A stretch of 64,000 nucleotides of DNA from Adiantum capillus-veneris (Eukaryota; Streptophyta; Polypodiopsida; Polypodiales; Pteridaceae), in the NCBI GenBank assembly GCA_014529385.2, contig CM043942.1:9366001-9430000 (forward strand). Reading direction: 5' to 3'. Position 1 is the first letter of the stretch. The number at the start of each line of letters is the position of its first letter. Below the pieces are notes generated by a model. It saw only the letters and a program-made list of their open reading frames with translations, was not told the origin of the DNA and did not search any database. Positions 33,948 through 44,039 of this stretch are shown piece after piece. The position numbers and the translations under genes were made by a program.

Positions 33948-35243
33948 ATGGATGGAGTTGGGGAGATGCCAATAGAGGAGGAACACTTAGATCCACAACC
34001 CAACCTAGATGAGAACCTTGTTATAGAAATACTTGTTAACAAGTTGGGACAATACTTTGAGGGTGATGAATCCAATGCAACCATACCAATCACTACTAAT
34101 GAATTAACTGTGAAGGGAATCCTTGATGGTGGCATTGGGGTTAGCATTGTGACTAAAAATTGCTGGGAAACTATGGGAAGACCTCACCTTGCAACCACAA
34201 CCATAGTAGTGAAGATGGCCAATGGGTCTATTGTTAAACCTATTGGGATGCTAGAAGATCTCAAGATCAAGATCTTTGGACATAAAATAAGAGTTACCTT
34301 CATTGTTATGGATTTCTCCAAGCACACTATAGCATTTGAGATGATCTTAGGACGTCCTTTCATGAGGGAAGAAAAAATGGTGCATGACTGGTCTAAAAAC
34401 CATATCTACTTGCAGTTCCAAGATTCTGTTATTCGAGTAGATCTTGTAACTAGTCGAGCACATCCTCTAGGAAACAGGTTTATAATTGATCATAGATATG
34501 ACACCACATTTCACTCGGCCCCATTGCAGTATTATTACACGTGTAAAGCGGACACTGATGTTGGGGAAGATTCTCCTTATATGGATGTACTACCTGGGAT
34601 GACTGAGTCGGACAATGTGGATTGGGTCCACCTAGTAGCAACCATAGACACTTGGGGGAATAGGGGGACGACCTGGGTAACACCTGAGGGGGATGAAATG
34701 ACCGTACCCTTAAATATGCTACAAGAAATGCGTATAGCTTCTGACAAGAATCATCCTAATATAACGAAGAAAACATACAAGTGGCTCCCTAAAGCTTCTT
34801 TAGCAACCATAGCTAGTGCTAAAAAACAAAAGCCTTGTAAGAAACGTCCCACTCGCCCCAAAAATGTAAAGAAATGTGGCGGTGGATTCCTAAACGACTA
34901 TTGGAAGCCCAAAACTACTATCAAGGAAATGATCAAATCTGGGTGTCAAAACGTAGAATGTGTTCTAAAACGAATTGACGATCGTGGAAAACAAAAAATC
35001 ATAGAATGCTACACACCCGCTCCAGAGCTAGTTTGGGTACTGAAAAAAAAACAATTTGTTCCACATAGCTCAGGAAGGAGGAAGTCCCATGAAGCTTCTA
35101 GCTCTTCATGTAATGCATCCATAGAGGTAAAAGCTTGGGAACAGCCTCCACCTACAATAGTGGACCTCTATAAAGCTACAAAGGAATCCGCACCTCCTAG
35201 TGTTCAAGAATCACCTGATGAACCACTTCAAGTTCGATCCTAG
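33948..35243 (+). CDS. retropepsin-like polyprotein of a second gag-less element, 431 aa
   Basis: Uninterrupted ORF. Residues 40-165 form a retropepsin-like domain: VKGILDGGIGVSIVTK with the catalytic triad at 60-62 reading D-G-G rather than D-S/T-G, VVKMANGSIVKPIGML as flap region, and MILGRPFMREEKMVHDW as the C-terminal strand and helix. The phrase order and the MV.DW....IYL segment match the protease at 24.0 kb. The C-terminal half is Lys/Pro-rich with YKWLPKASLA and VWVLKKKQFVPHS, weak versions of the Trp-motif repeats. No gag precedes it. The altered triad makes activity doubtful. The ATG at 33,948 is the first in frame, but the real N-terminus may be lost. Confidence 0.7.
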   Translation: MDGVGEMPIEEEHLDPQPNLDENLVIEILVNKLGQYFEGDESNATIPITTNELTVKGILDGGIGVSIVTKNCWETMGRPHLATTTIVVKMANGSIVKPIGMLEDLKIKIFGHKIRVTFIVMDFSKHTIAFEMILGRPFMREEKMVHDWSKNHIYLQFQDSVIRVDLVTSRAHPLGNRFIIDHRYDTTFHSAPLQYYYTCKADTDVGEDSPYMDVLPGMTESDNVDWVHLVATIDTWGNRGTTWVTPEGDEMTVPLNMLQEMRIASDKNHPNITKKTYKWLPKASLATIASAKKQKPCKKRPTRPKNVKKCGGGFLNDYWKPKTTIKEMIKSGCQNVECVLKRIDDRGKQKIIECYTPAPELVWVLKKKQFVPHSSGRRKSHEASSSSCNASIEVKAWEQPPPTIVDLYKATKESAPPSVQESPDEPLQVRS

Positions 35244-37010
35244 GAGAGTACCTTACCACCCTTGCAACTCGATGAGGCACCTAAGGTAATAGAAAACTAC
35301 TGGACAAAATCCTCACCTATTACCAACTGGAAAAATTGGTTTCAAAGGGTGACGAGCACATTTTAAACAGTATGACCTACCTAAGGAAGGGGGGAAGTCT
35401 TCATTCACGTCAGCCTATTGAATTATTTCTCTCTTACCCTTCTTTCCCTAACCTCTCAATCACCAATCTTAGGGAATGTATATATAAAGCCTTATACTCA
35501 CCAAAAACAAAAATAGTAAAGAGCAAGAGCAATTAGCAAACGAGTATGCACAATAAAAGTCAAAACATTGACCCAGACCTACACATTCACATCTGGTACA
35601 CTAAAATAGAAACCTATGTCATCAAACACCTTTGATTCTCATCACTCGAGTGATGGAGGGTAGGTAGGATTAGTACGATAGGAGTGTTTCTGTTTTAGAG
35701 TTTAGTGATTAGCAAAGTTCTTTCTTCCCACTGATGTGCCTCCTAGAGGTATTCTTTGTGTTTCCTCGTGTGTCCAAGAACGTGTTGTTGTTGTTATTAT
35801 TTAGACCTTGGGATTTTTCTCTTGTTCACTCTTCAAATCAAGCGTGAGTATCAACATAAATAGGTGTTTCTTGTCCATTAACATTGCCCCTTATCTTTTT
35901 TGCATACATGTTTTTCTGCTTTAATTGTAATTGGTAGCAAAATTTTAGCTCATTTTCTTAGTATCAAACATTAAATTCAATGTAGTTTTTTGTCATAATC
36001 ACTTGCCTAGGTTTAAAAATCAAGCAGTCCGACTAAGCTAGTTTGACCAAGCTAGGCGTTAGAGATTTTCTCTTAATACCATAGGGAATTCCTTCCTAAT
36101 AATCAATGGCTACTTAGGTTCTTAATCTGATTTAGGTAGCATTGTGTGAAATGTACTAGGGCTTTCTAGTGGGCTTAGTCCCTATTGACCTTTAGTTTAA
36201 GTATTATAAAGGGAGTTTACTAGTGTGATGAGCCCGAGGAGGGTAACAGTGTTATATGACCCCCCTTGAACTTACAAAATTAAAATGCTGAAAACAAACA
36301 AAACAAAATAATCAAAGTGCCACAATGTAAAATTTTAAGCTGGAAGAGAAATCTCAGCTTGATCTGGTACTTCACTCACATGTATCCCCTATGGTACTAG
36401 AGCCCTAGAGGTTCCCAGTGTGGGTGATTTTCCTTCAAAAGCAAAAAACAAAAGGCATACAAAATAAGTATACACATCAAAATTGAATCATTGTGAAAAG
36501 ACTTTGGGGGGTCAAAGAAAAGGAAATAAGTCCGGCAATGATTTCATGAGCAATTCCTTTTATTGTAGCTTAACTACAAAGTCTTCTAGGTATAGCCTCT
36601 AGTCAGCCCTCGGACATGAAATACTTGGCTCTCGCGATTAAACAACTTAATTGACCAGAGAAAATTGAGAAGCTTGCCCATGGTAATAATAGTTGATCTT
36701 TAGTGCCTTTCGACCGTTAAATTAGCGACCCCGAACTTGTTTAATTTTTTACCTTTACAATTGTTTATGCATTTGATTATATTATAATTTAATGTATATT
36801 GTTGACAAATGGTTTAAAATTGTGTTACCAATCAATTTTTCTGACTTCAACTGCATATGCTTTTTAATTGTATATGAGAATGTAATTACTGTGCCAATGT
36901 TGTTTGATTTTGTAGTGACTGAACAAGGCTAAGGACATTCATCTCAAATGCTCTTCCACCTCGACAAACGAACTTCAACTCAATAGCTCCCGAGGACGGA
37001 ATCTACATCA
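35244..37010 (+). other. 3' non-coding region of the second gag/PR-type element
   Basis: A PPT-like AAGGAAGGGGGGAAG at 35,383-35,397 may be a coding KEGG-type relic like that in the first element. A half-palindrome CTCGCGATTAA lies near 36,632. No gene recognised; the open frame at 35,336-35,536 has no known features. Confidence 0.45.
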
Positions 37011-37321
37011 AGAAGGGGGGCATGTTAATCCTCACGGATCATGGATACCTTATCACCTACGACAGATGCCGTATTATTTATTTGGTAGATTCAGGGACCG
37101 GTCTTGTTGGTCCAATAGGAAAAGAGTAAGAGTGATCGCTGATGAGAGGTGCACTCTAACGGGAACATTCAAGGGTTAAATGGGCGCCCAAATGTGAATG
37201 GGGCGAGCTCATATAAAAGTCACCTAAACCTAAAAATCGTTCATTCTCTCCTTTGTGCAATTGAAGAGTGCTCTTGCTCCATCTCCATCTTCTTCTTCTT
37301 CATCTCCTTGTGTGTGTGTGT

Positions 37322-37362
<41 letters not shown>

Positions 37363-37400
37363 TTCTAGTCGTCCTCGGAGGTCAAATATGAACTATGGGA
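37011..37400 (+). repeat. PPT and partial LTR-like sequence with TATA box
   Basis: AGAAGGGGGG at 37,011-37,020 precedes TGTTAATCCTCACGG at 37,023, a PPT/LTR junction pattern. TATAAAA occurs at 37,212-37,218. A GT then GA microsatellite (about 37,310-37,360) lies in the presumed transcribed part, as in other LTRs of this window. The mate LTR is not identified and the end is obscured by the adjoining LINE. Confidence 0.55.
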
Positions 37401-37433
37401 CCAAATGAACATGTCACGAGGTGTGAGTGGAGG

Positions 37434-40400
37434 TCATAAGTGACTCTCGATGCTCAAAATGGTTGAAATGAGCGTCGCAATAGAGAGTCCACATCGTGGT
37501 TGGGAGAGGAAGGTATGTAGGGAGAGCTCATGGCTGAATATATGGGGAAAAGAGGACCTAATGTGGTCAAAAGCTGAGCACTCAAGTAGTGTGTGGTACT
37601 CACTTTCTCGCACTTGACGAGGGCATAAGGTGCAAAGTTGATGACACTCCTCGCCAGTGCCCCAACGTCCTGTCTCGCAGCGTAGAGAATGGGAGCTAAG
37701 ACGAATGGAGGCAATGGTGCGGATCGCACTCAACGGGATGGGCTCAAGGATGTAGGGATGGGTTCGGTTACCTCGTTCGGAGAAGAAGAGAGATTTTTAG
37801 TTTGGGGCAACGTGTGTGGTGTAATGGCTGAAGCGAGAACCTCCGGATTTCTCCCAAGTCGTGATACATTGGTGTTGTAAGAAGGCCTCATTAACTTGGG
37901 AGTCGATCGACGCATCCTTGACTAAGTGACATGCATCCCATATTCCAAACCATTTCTTGATGTCAAGCATCCACCCCGAACTTAGTATTTTGCTCTTGCA
38001 TGTCTTTTGAACCTTTTGACTTGCTTCATATGCGATTCTAGGAAGTCGATGCAAAGGGCTACGTTGTGTCTTACGCATGTACTCGACAACCCTTTGCATG
38101 CCCAAGACCTCAATGGGAAGTGATCCAGACTCAAGAAGTAAGAGCATGTAGGGTGTTTGTGTCTTGACTTGGAGAAAGTTGGTGAGAAAACGCTTTTGGA
38201 CATTCTCAAACTCTTTCCAAGTAGACTTCCCGATGCTTCCACCCCACACCTCCACTCCATGAAGAAGCACCGGTGTCACCAATGTGTCAAAGAGGTACTT
38301 TTTGAGAGCCCAACACTTGATCTCTCCAGCATTGCACATGTTCTCAAATGCATAATAAGCCCTCTTTCCGGCTTCCAAGCGACGCATTGCACAATCCTTC
38401 CATTTATGATTGGATGGAACCTCAAGGCCAAGGTACTTGAAGTGATCTACCACTTCAAGTTGCTCATTGTTGTATACAATGCATGGATTTTTGTCTTTGA
38501 GGGTCTTTACAACATAACCTTGGTTTTGGATCCATTCACGATCAACCCGCTATGTAGGCAAAAGCGTTCCAAGACACTCATAAGCTTTTGTGCATCTTCT
38601 AAGGTATGTGCCAAGAGCACTACATCATCGGCATAAAGCAAAATCATGATCACCGCATTTCCGATCTTAATCTCTTCTATGCCTTCTTGCTGCATAAAAT
38701 CAAGAACCATGCATTCCAATTCATCAATGAATAGCCCAAAGAGGGTTGGGGAAAGTGGGCATCCTTGTTTGACACCAATGGTGCTTGCAAAAAATTCTGA
38801 AATTCCATCTCCCATACGTAATTGACATATCACTTTTTGATAGATGCGAAAGACTGCATGCATAAATTCTCTCGGCACTTGAAGGCTTTGCATACGTCTC
38901 CAAAAATTTCCTCGCGGTACCATGTCAAAAGCTTTCTTGAAATCCACAAAGCAACAATACAACTTTTTTCCTTTCAATCGAGACTCTTCCATAAGAACTC
39001 GAAGAGTGACAAGGTGATCGATAGTGCTATGATGCTTTCAAAAACCTGCTTGGCCAAGCGCACGTTTATCATTTTTTTCAGCCCATTCACTTATCTTCAT
39101 CTCCATGATACATCCAAATAACTTTGCCATCAAAGAACCGACCATTATAGTGCGATAGTTGTTCACATTGTTTACATCTCCTCCTTTGTGCAAAGGTTTG
39201 ATCCAGTTTTCACTCCAATCATGAGGCATGCCATACTGAAGTGCAAGGTTAACATATCGCATATCCAATATCGTGTTTTCTTGCTTGTCCATTTAATCAT
39301 TTCAGCCTTGACACCTTGAAGGTCACCTGCCTTGCGAGTAGCATGTTTCTCAAGCGCGCGGCATACATCTTCAATGGTAAAGAAGGGAGACATAAACGGA
39401 AGGGAGCTACAACACTCCATCTTATCAACATTGGGTTGCTCATAGAGGTTCTTGCAATGCATATACATATCCTCAAGAGTCATGTCACCAAAGCTCTCAA
39501 CGCACTTGCCTTTTAGATTTTGCCAAAACTTGCCACATGCATGTGCTTTCTCTTGTGCTAAAAGAAGTTGTTTTTTGACTTCCCACCTTCTCCTCTTCTT
39601 TTGAACAAGTGATTTGTATGTGTGTGAACATTCCAAGTAAACTTCCTTGTCTTTCATTGCATCCAATCTTAGCAAGTGTTTTCGGGCTTGACTACATTCC
39701 ATGTCAAACCATTTCTTCTTGGTGCTACCCTTCTTAGACCTTTTGCAAGACATGTGTTTCACCAAAAAGCATTCCTTCGCACAAGAGCAAATTACTTCTT
39801 TGAAAACTTTCCACTTGCATTCTAATGTTGGGCTCTCTTGATGCTCTATCATGCTTAACATTTGGTCCACCATATCAGCATATATAAGTGCTTTGAAGTC
39901 TAAACGTAGGTACAAATGATTCACATCATGATTGGAGGCTACATGCTCGGGCCGTTTACCACACTTGAGGTCAATACATAACATCCTATGATCCGATTCC
40001 GGATTCCATTCACCAAGTGTAAAGCTTTGTATGCATTCTAGAGTGGCTTCCAAGAACAACATATAGTCAATCACGCTATCACCATTGTGCTTTCTACATG
40101 TAAAGTCATTGGTGCCTTGCCATAGAGATACACCATTTGCAATGAGCATTCCGGTACTATTGCACATATGTAGAAGTAACTTTCCATAGTGATCCAGTTC
40201 TTTGCATCATTAGAACTTCGATTATACATGTATGAGTCATCCATTCTTCTTGAGACATGCGGTATGTCGACTTGTTGTGTGTCGTGTTGTAACATATTTG
40301 TGCGAGCATTCATGTCTCCAAAAACAATGACTTCACCTTGATCCTTGTAATGAGCAATGTCTTCCTCTAGTTCAACAAAGGGCTGATCTCTATCCATATT

Positions 40401-40787
40401 CAAGCGAGCATAAAAGTTGGAGTCATAGTGAGGAATGTAGCAACCAGCCACAAACATGACCAACCAACCAGCCACAAACATGACTTGACCATTTGGTGGG
40501 CTGGTTTTCAGCCATAAGTAGCGTTTATGCTTATCTTCTTTGACAATGGAAACATCTTTCAAACCCTTTTTGGTCATACATGCTACGCCTCCTTGGCCTC
40601 TTCGTTGCTTTGCATTTTTGGCCCACATCAAAGAATGCACATCGTATTTGTCAAATCCAAGAATTTTTTGCGCATCATGCTCCCATGTTTCAACAAGAAG
40701 TATCACATCAGAGTCATTGGTAAGCTCATCAATGCCAATTCCCGCATTCCATGGATACCCATTACAATTCCGAAAGCTTATTCGCAA
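37434..40787 (-). pseudogene. LINE ORF2: APE endonuclease + reverse transcriptase + zinc knuckle
   Basis: The start at 40,787 gives an APE domain: FRNCNGYPWNAG, VILLVETWEHDA, GQGGVACM and VIVFGDMNARTN. A frameshift near 40,130 leads to the endonuclease C-terminus (SDHRMLCIDLKCGKRP). Further shifts lead to RT at about 39,300-38,507: CFVDFKKAFDMVPR, GVKQGCPLSPTLFGLFIDEL and the catalytic LLYADDVVLLA. The C-terminal part continues with FKYLGLEVPSNHKWKDCA and LLHGVEVWGG (38,453-37,797) and ends in CTLCPRQVRESEYHTLLEC, a LINE-type zinc knuckle, near 37,625. ORF2 nicks target DNA and primes reverse transcription; this copy is inactive. Confidence 0.9.
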
Positions 40788-40817
40788 GAGTGAGTTGGTC
40801 TCATAGATCAGGTGTCC

Positions 40818-41750
40818 CTATTTGTTGGGTGGACTTGCATCCTCCTCAAGTGGCTTTTCTTCTTGAGATGATACCTTAACCTTCTTGCCTCTTTCCTCAT
40901 ATGCTTTGCGATGTACATTTTGTTGCAGAAGAGTGCGATCCTCATATACATTACAACCCGTTCCTTTGAGGTAGATCCAACCATTGTCAAGGATAATCTT
41001 TCTCTTTACCTCATCAGCCATGGTACATACAATAGGTCTTTCTCCCGAGCAAGGAACTCCTTGTTTTCCAACTCGATGTGCACCATAAGCCATGATTCCT
41101 GACATGCCAAAGTGTGTAGCAAAAAACTCTTCAATAGCAACCGCAAGAGATTGGGATGTTTCCATGCTTTCCTCCTTGATTCCACGAATGACAATGTTAT
41201 TTGAGCATTTTTGTCGTTCTTGCAATTCTTGAGTGTCCACGTTCTCTGCATTCTTTGCTTGGACAACGGCTTGTGTGATAGGAGATGTAGAAACCACATT
41301 ATCCTTACATATATCAACCCATGATTTGGATACATTTCTCATCTCACATACATCATGTCGTATTGTATCTATCGTTTCCTCTTTCAATACATGATCACTC
41401 TCAACTTTGCTCAAGCGCTCTTTCAATACATTCATGTCAACAAGAGAGAGTTTACATTCTTGAACTTCATTCTCAAGATGCATCAAGTGTGTTGTTTGCA
41501 TTTCAAGAACCTTCTTGAGGTGCTCATTCTCCACAACGAGAAATCTTAAAGTGCAATTCTCCATTGCAAGTGCACACAACTCTTCACCTTGCTTGTTGAC
41601 GGTTTCTTGTAACGAGATCAAGTAAGCCATGATCATTGCTTCCGTTGTTGTAGAAGATGTGGTTGGATTAGCATCCAAATTCCTTGGAGATTTTGCATCA
41701 TTCTCCATGGCGAGTGTGGCTTTTCCACCCTTGCGAGTTTTCTCTGACAT
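40818..41750 (-). CDS. LINE ORF1 protein, 310 aa, coiled coil + RRM-like
   Basis: Likely start ATG at 41,750 (MSEKTRKGGKATLAMENDAK); the open frame extends upstream only through a GA repeat. Residues of about 45-150 are heptad-rich (LEMQTTHLMHLENEVQECK) and probably trimerise. About residues 190-290 form an RRM-like region: NNIVIRGIKEES, FFATHFGM, AHRVGKQG and RPIVCTMADEVKRKIILDNG, similar to ORF1p of L1/CR1-type LINEs. The C-terminus is Lys/Glu-rich. The stop lies 30 bp before the ORF2 ATG. Most angiosperm L1 elements encode a zinc-knuckle ORF1, though RRM-type ORF1 also occurs, so the combination here is notable. No internal stop. Confidence 0.85.
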   Translation of the reverse strand: MSEKTRKGGKATLAMENDAKSPRNLDANPTTSSTTTEAMIMAYLISLQETVNKQGEELCALAMENCTLRFLVVENEHLKKVLEMQTTHLMHLENEVQECKLSLVDMNVLKERLSKVESDHVLKEETIDTIRHDVCEMRNVSKSWVDICKDNVVSTSPITQAVVQAKNAENVDTQELQERQKCSNNIVIRGIKEESMETSQSLAVAIEEFFATHFGMSGIMAYGAHRVGKQGVPCSGERPIVCTMADEVKRKIILDNGWIYLKGTGCNVYEDRTLLQQNVHRKAYEERGKKVKVSSQEEKPLEEDASPPNK

Positions 41751-41814
41751 TGCCTTCAAGTCGGCAATAAAAACAAGAATTTTTGATAGTTTTTTCAGTT
41801 CTGAGATGCTGTTA

Positions 41815-41816
<2 letters not shown>

Positions 41817-41863
<47 letters not shown>
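41817..41863 (+). repeat. (GA)n microsatellite at the LINE 5' end
   Basis: About 23 GA units just upstream of the likely ORF1 start codon. Confidence 0.95.
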
Positions 41864-41865
<2 letters not shown>

Positions 41866-42084
41866 CGATCGAGCATTGCGAGGACGGCACAACGATGACA
41901 AAGCGGTTGAGCACGGCACAACGATGGCCCCTTCTTCTTCGCGGGGAGGAATCCTCCACGAAGGTGAGCGTAGGCCAATGAGTGACACACCCTTGCTCTC
42001 TTGAGCTTGCTAGATTAGTCTAGTTGTGTGCTTGGAGCCATTTGTGGCTCGCACACAATGTATCAGCAAGTCCCTTGCATTGAC

Positions 42085-42600
42085 ACGTGCAACAGACACG
42101 CACAGGGACAGAGCCCCCCTATCATCTGCGCACACGGATGATGGGAGGGACTCTGTCCCCCTCCCCTTTTTTGCATTTTTTTATTAAAAGAGCAGATGAA
42201 TATCAACAATCTAAGCATCACATGTCCGTTCAAACGCATATCATCAAGGAATTCCTTCATTAGGTTCCATGATTTGGTAAAAAAAGGGGGAGGTAGAGCT
42301 CCCCCATCATCTGAACGCGCGTGGATGATGGGGTGCTCTACCTCCCCCTTTTTTTACCGAATCATTGAACATAACGAAGGAATTACTTGATGATATGTGT
42401 TTGATTACAATATTTACATTGAGACCGATTAGGTGTAAATAAATTATGGGATTAACCACAAATCAAATCTCAAAAAAAAGTGAGAGACAGAGCTCCCCCA
42501 TCATCCGGGCGCTCTGTCTCCCTCCTTTTGTTTTTGCGATTTGATTTGTGGTTAATCCCATAATTTATTTACACCTAATCGGTCTCAATGTAAATATTGT
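42085..42600 (+). repeat. three adjacent fold-back palindromes sharing an apex
   Basis: Hairpin 1 is at about 42,108-42,163 (GGGACAGAG ... CTCTGTCCC). Hairpin 2 is at about 42,230-42,400, with arms of about 85 bp at high identity. Hairpin 3 is at about 42,407-42,602, with the outer 60 bp of each arm essentially identical. All three have the same apex, AGAGCTCCCCCATCATC against GATGATGGGG.GCTCT (reduced in hairpin 3), but the outer arms differ. Read the other way, the DNA between apices is bounded by terminal inverted repeats GATGATGGGG...CTCTACCTCCCCC, as in head-to-head MITE-like units. Confidence 0.85.
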
Positions 42601-43260
42601 ATATATACAATAAAGTACATAATATAATATATTATTAAGAGATTATATAGTATGTAATATATATAGTATATAGTGTATATACTATATATTATGTATATAT
42701 AATTTAGGGTTTATAATATAATTAATATATATATATAATATAAAGTTTATAGAATACATAGTATATTGTAAATATATAGTATAAAGATTATATAGTAGAT
42801 AATATAAGGTATATAATAGAATTAGAGAGTATATAGTATTTAATATAAGGTATATAATAGAATTAGATAGTATATAATATATAATATAATAGAATTAGAG
42901 AGTATATATTAGATAATATAAGGTATATACTAGAATTAGAGGGTATGTAGTATATAATATATAGAGTGTATAGTAGATAATATAGGTTATATAATATTAT
43001 AAGTATACATGTAATATAAAGTATGTAGAATACATAGTATATTGTAGATATATACTATAAAGACTATATTATATAGAGTACTTCGTAGAGTAGATATGAT
43101 ATATATAACACAAGTTACGTTTTATGTAATATAGTACTATGTATATTGTGTACTTACATATAATTTTATATACTATTTAATACATATCATATAGTATACC
43201 ATATATAATGTTATATACTATAATCTACATTCTAAAGTATATTTTTCAAGTTGTGGGTAG
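42601..43260 (+). repeat. AT-rich TATA-type repeat tract
   Basis: Almost pure A/T with TATATAGTATATAATATA phrases and several copies of an AATATAAGGTATATAATAGAATTAGA unit between about 42,800 and 42,960. No coding potential. Confidence 0.8.
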
Positions 43261-43955
43261 TCTACTTTTATTTGATATCTACCTAACTTCAAATTATTGG
43301 TCTTATATGAACTAAAGACTACATAATATATGTTTTGTAGATAATGGCACCAAAGAGGGATTGCAAGAAAAGAAAACCTCCAATCTCGCCTTTTAGCAAC
43401 CGTCAAGTGAGCATGAAGCTAAGATCCGGTTGTATACCAAAGGGAGCTATCGATCAAGAGGCATGATCACGAGTCCGACACTTAGACACTCCCCCCAATA
43501 AAAATAAAAAGAATCTTAACAGGTGTGTTTTTATTGATGATGAGGCTCAGGTTGATGAAGACTCCAACGATGCCGAAGATGATGTAGAGATCACAGGTAA
43601 ATTATGGTTGTATGCTATAATTTTTATTGCAATGGTGGATGGTTAAATTCTATGGACGTTTGATTTTTGTTGAGAAAGTTTGCTTGTGTTTAACAATGTG
43701 GAAGATTAAGAAAGGGCATATAATTTTTTATATACATACCATTGATAGTTGCTGAGAAAATACTAAGTACTGTTTTGTTTATGTTTGAGATAAAGTCCTT
43801 AAATTCATGTGAGAGCCCTATATAGGGTATGCGGGTTTTTTTTGAAAAATCTGTCTCTCTGCAAAGGATACTCTGGCAAATGTTTTGTAAATTGAATACC
43901 TTGGACTATCTAATCCTAATTGCATATGTTTTTGGACAATTAAATGTTTGTGTGT

Positions 43956-44039
43956 GTTCTATATGCAGAGACCAATGTTCACAATAAAGAAGAAGACCAA
44001 TGTTCACAATGTTCTATATGCAGAGACCAATGTTCACAA
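43956..44039 (+). repeat. 52-bp tandem duplication at a splice acceptor
   Basis: GTTCTATATGCAGAGACC and following bases occur at about 43,956 and 44,008, so the CTATATGCAG acceptor of this gene is doubled. Confidence 0.75.

Larger units (their letters stand above)
37434..41990 (-). mobile_element. APE-type LINE with RRM-like ORF1, 5' end near 42.0 kb
   Basis: Minus-strand order is ORF1 (coiled coil plus RRM-like), then ORF2 with APE endonuclease, reverse transcriptase, a conserved C-terminal region and a CCHC-like knuckle. ORF2 is broken by several frameshifts; ORF1 is intact. The element abuts the partial LTR at 37.0-37.4 kb at its 3' end and a GA microsatellite at its 5' end. No poly(A) tail or target duplication could be defined. 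Confidence 0.9.
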
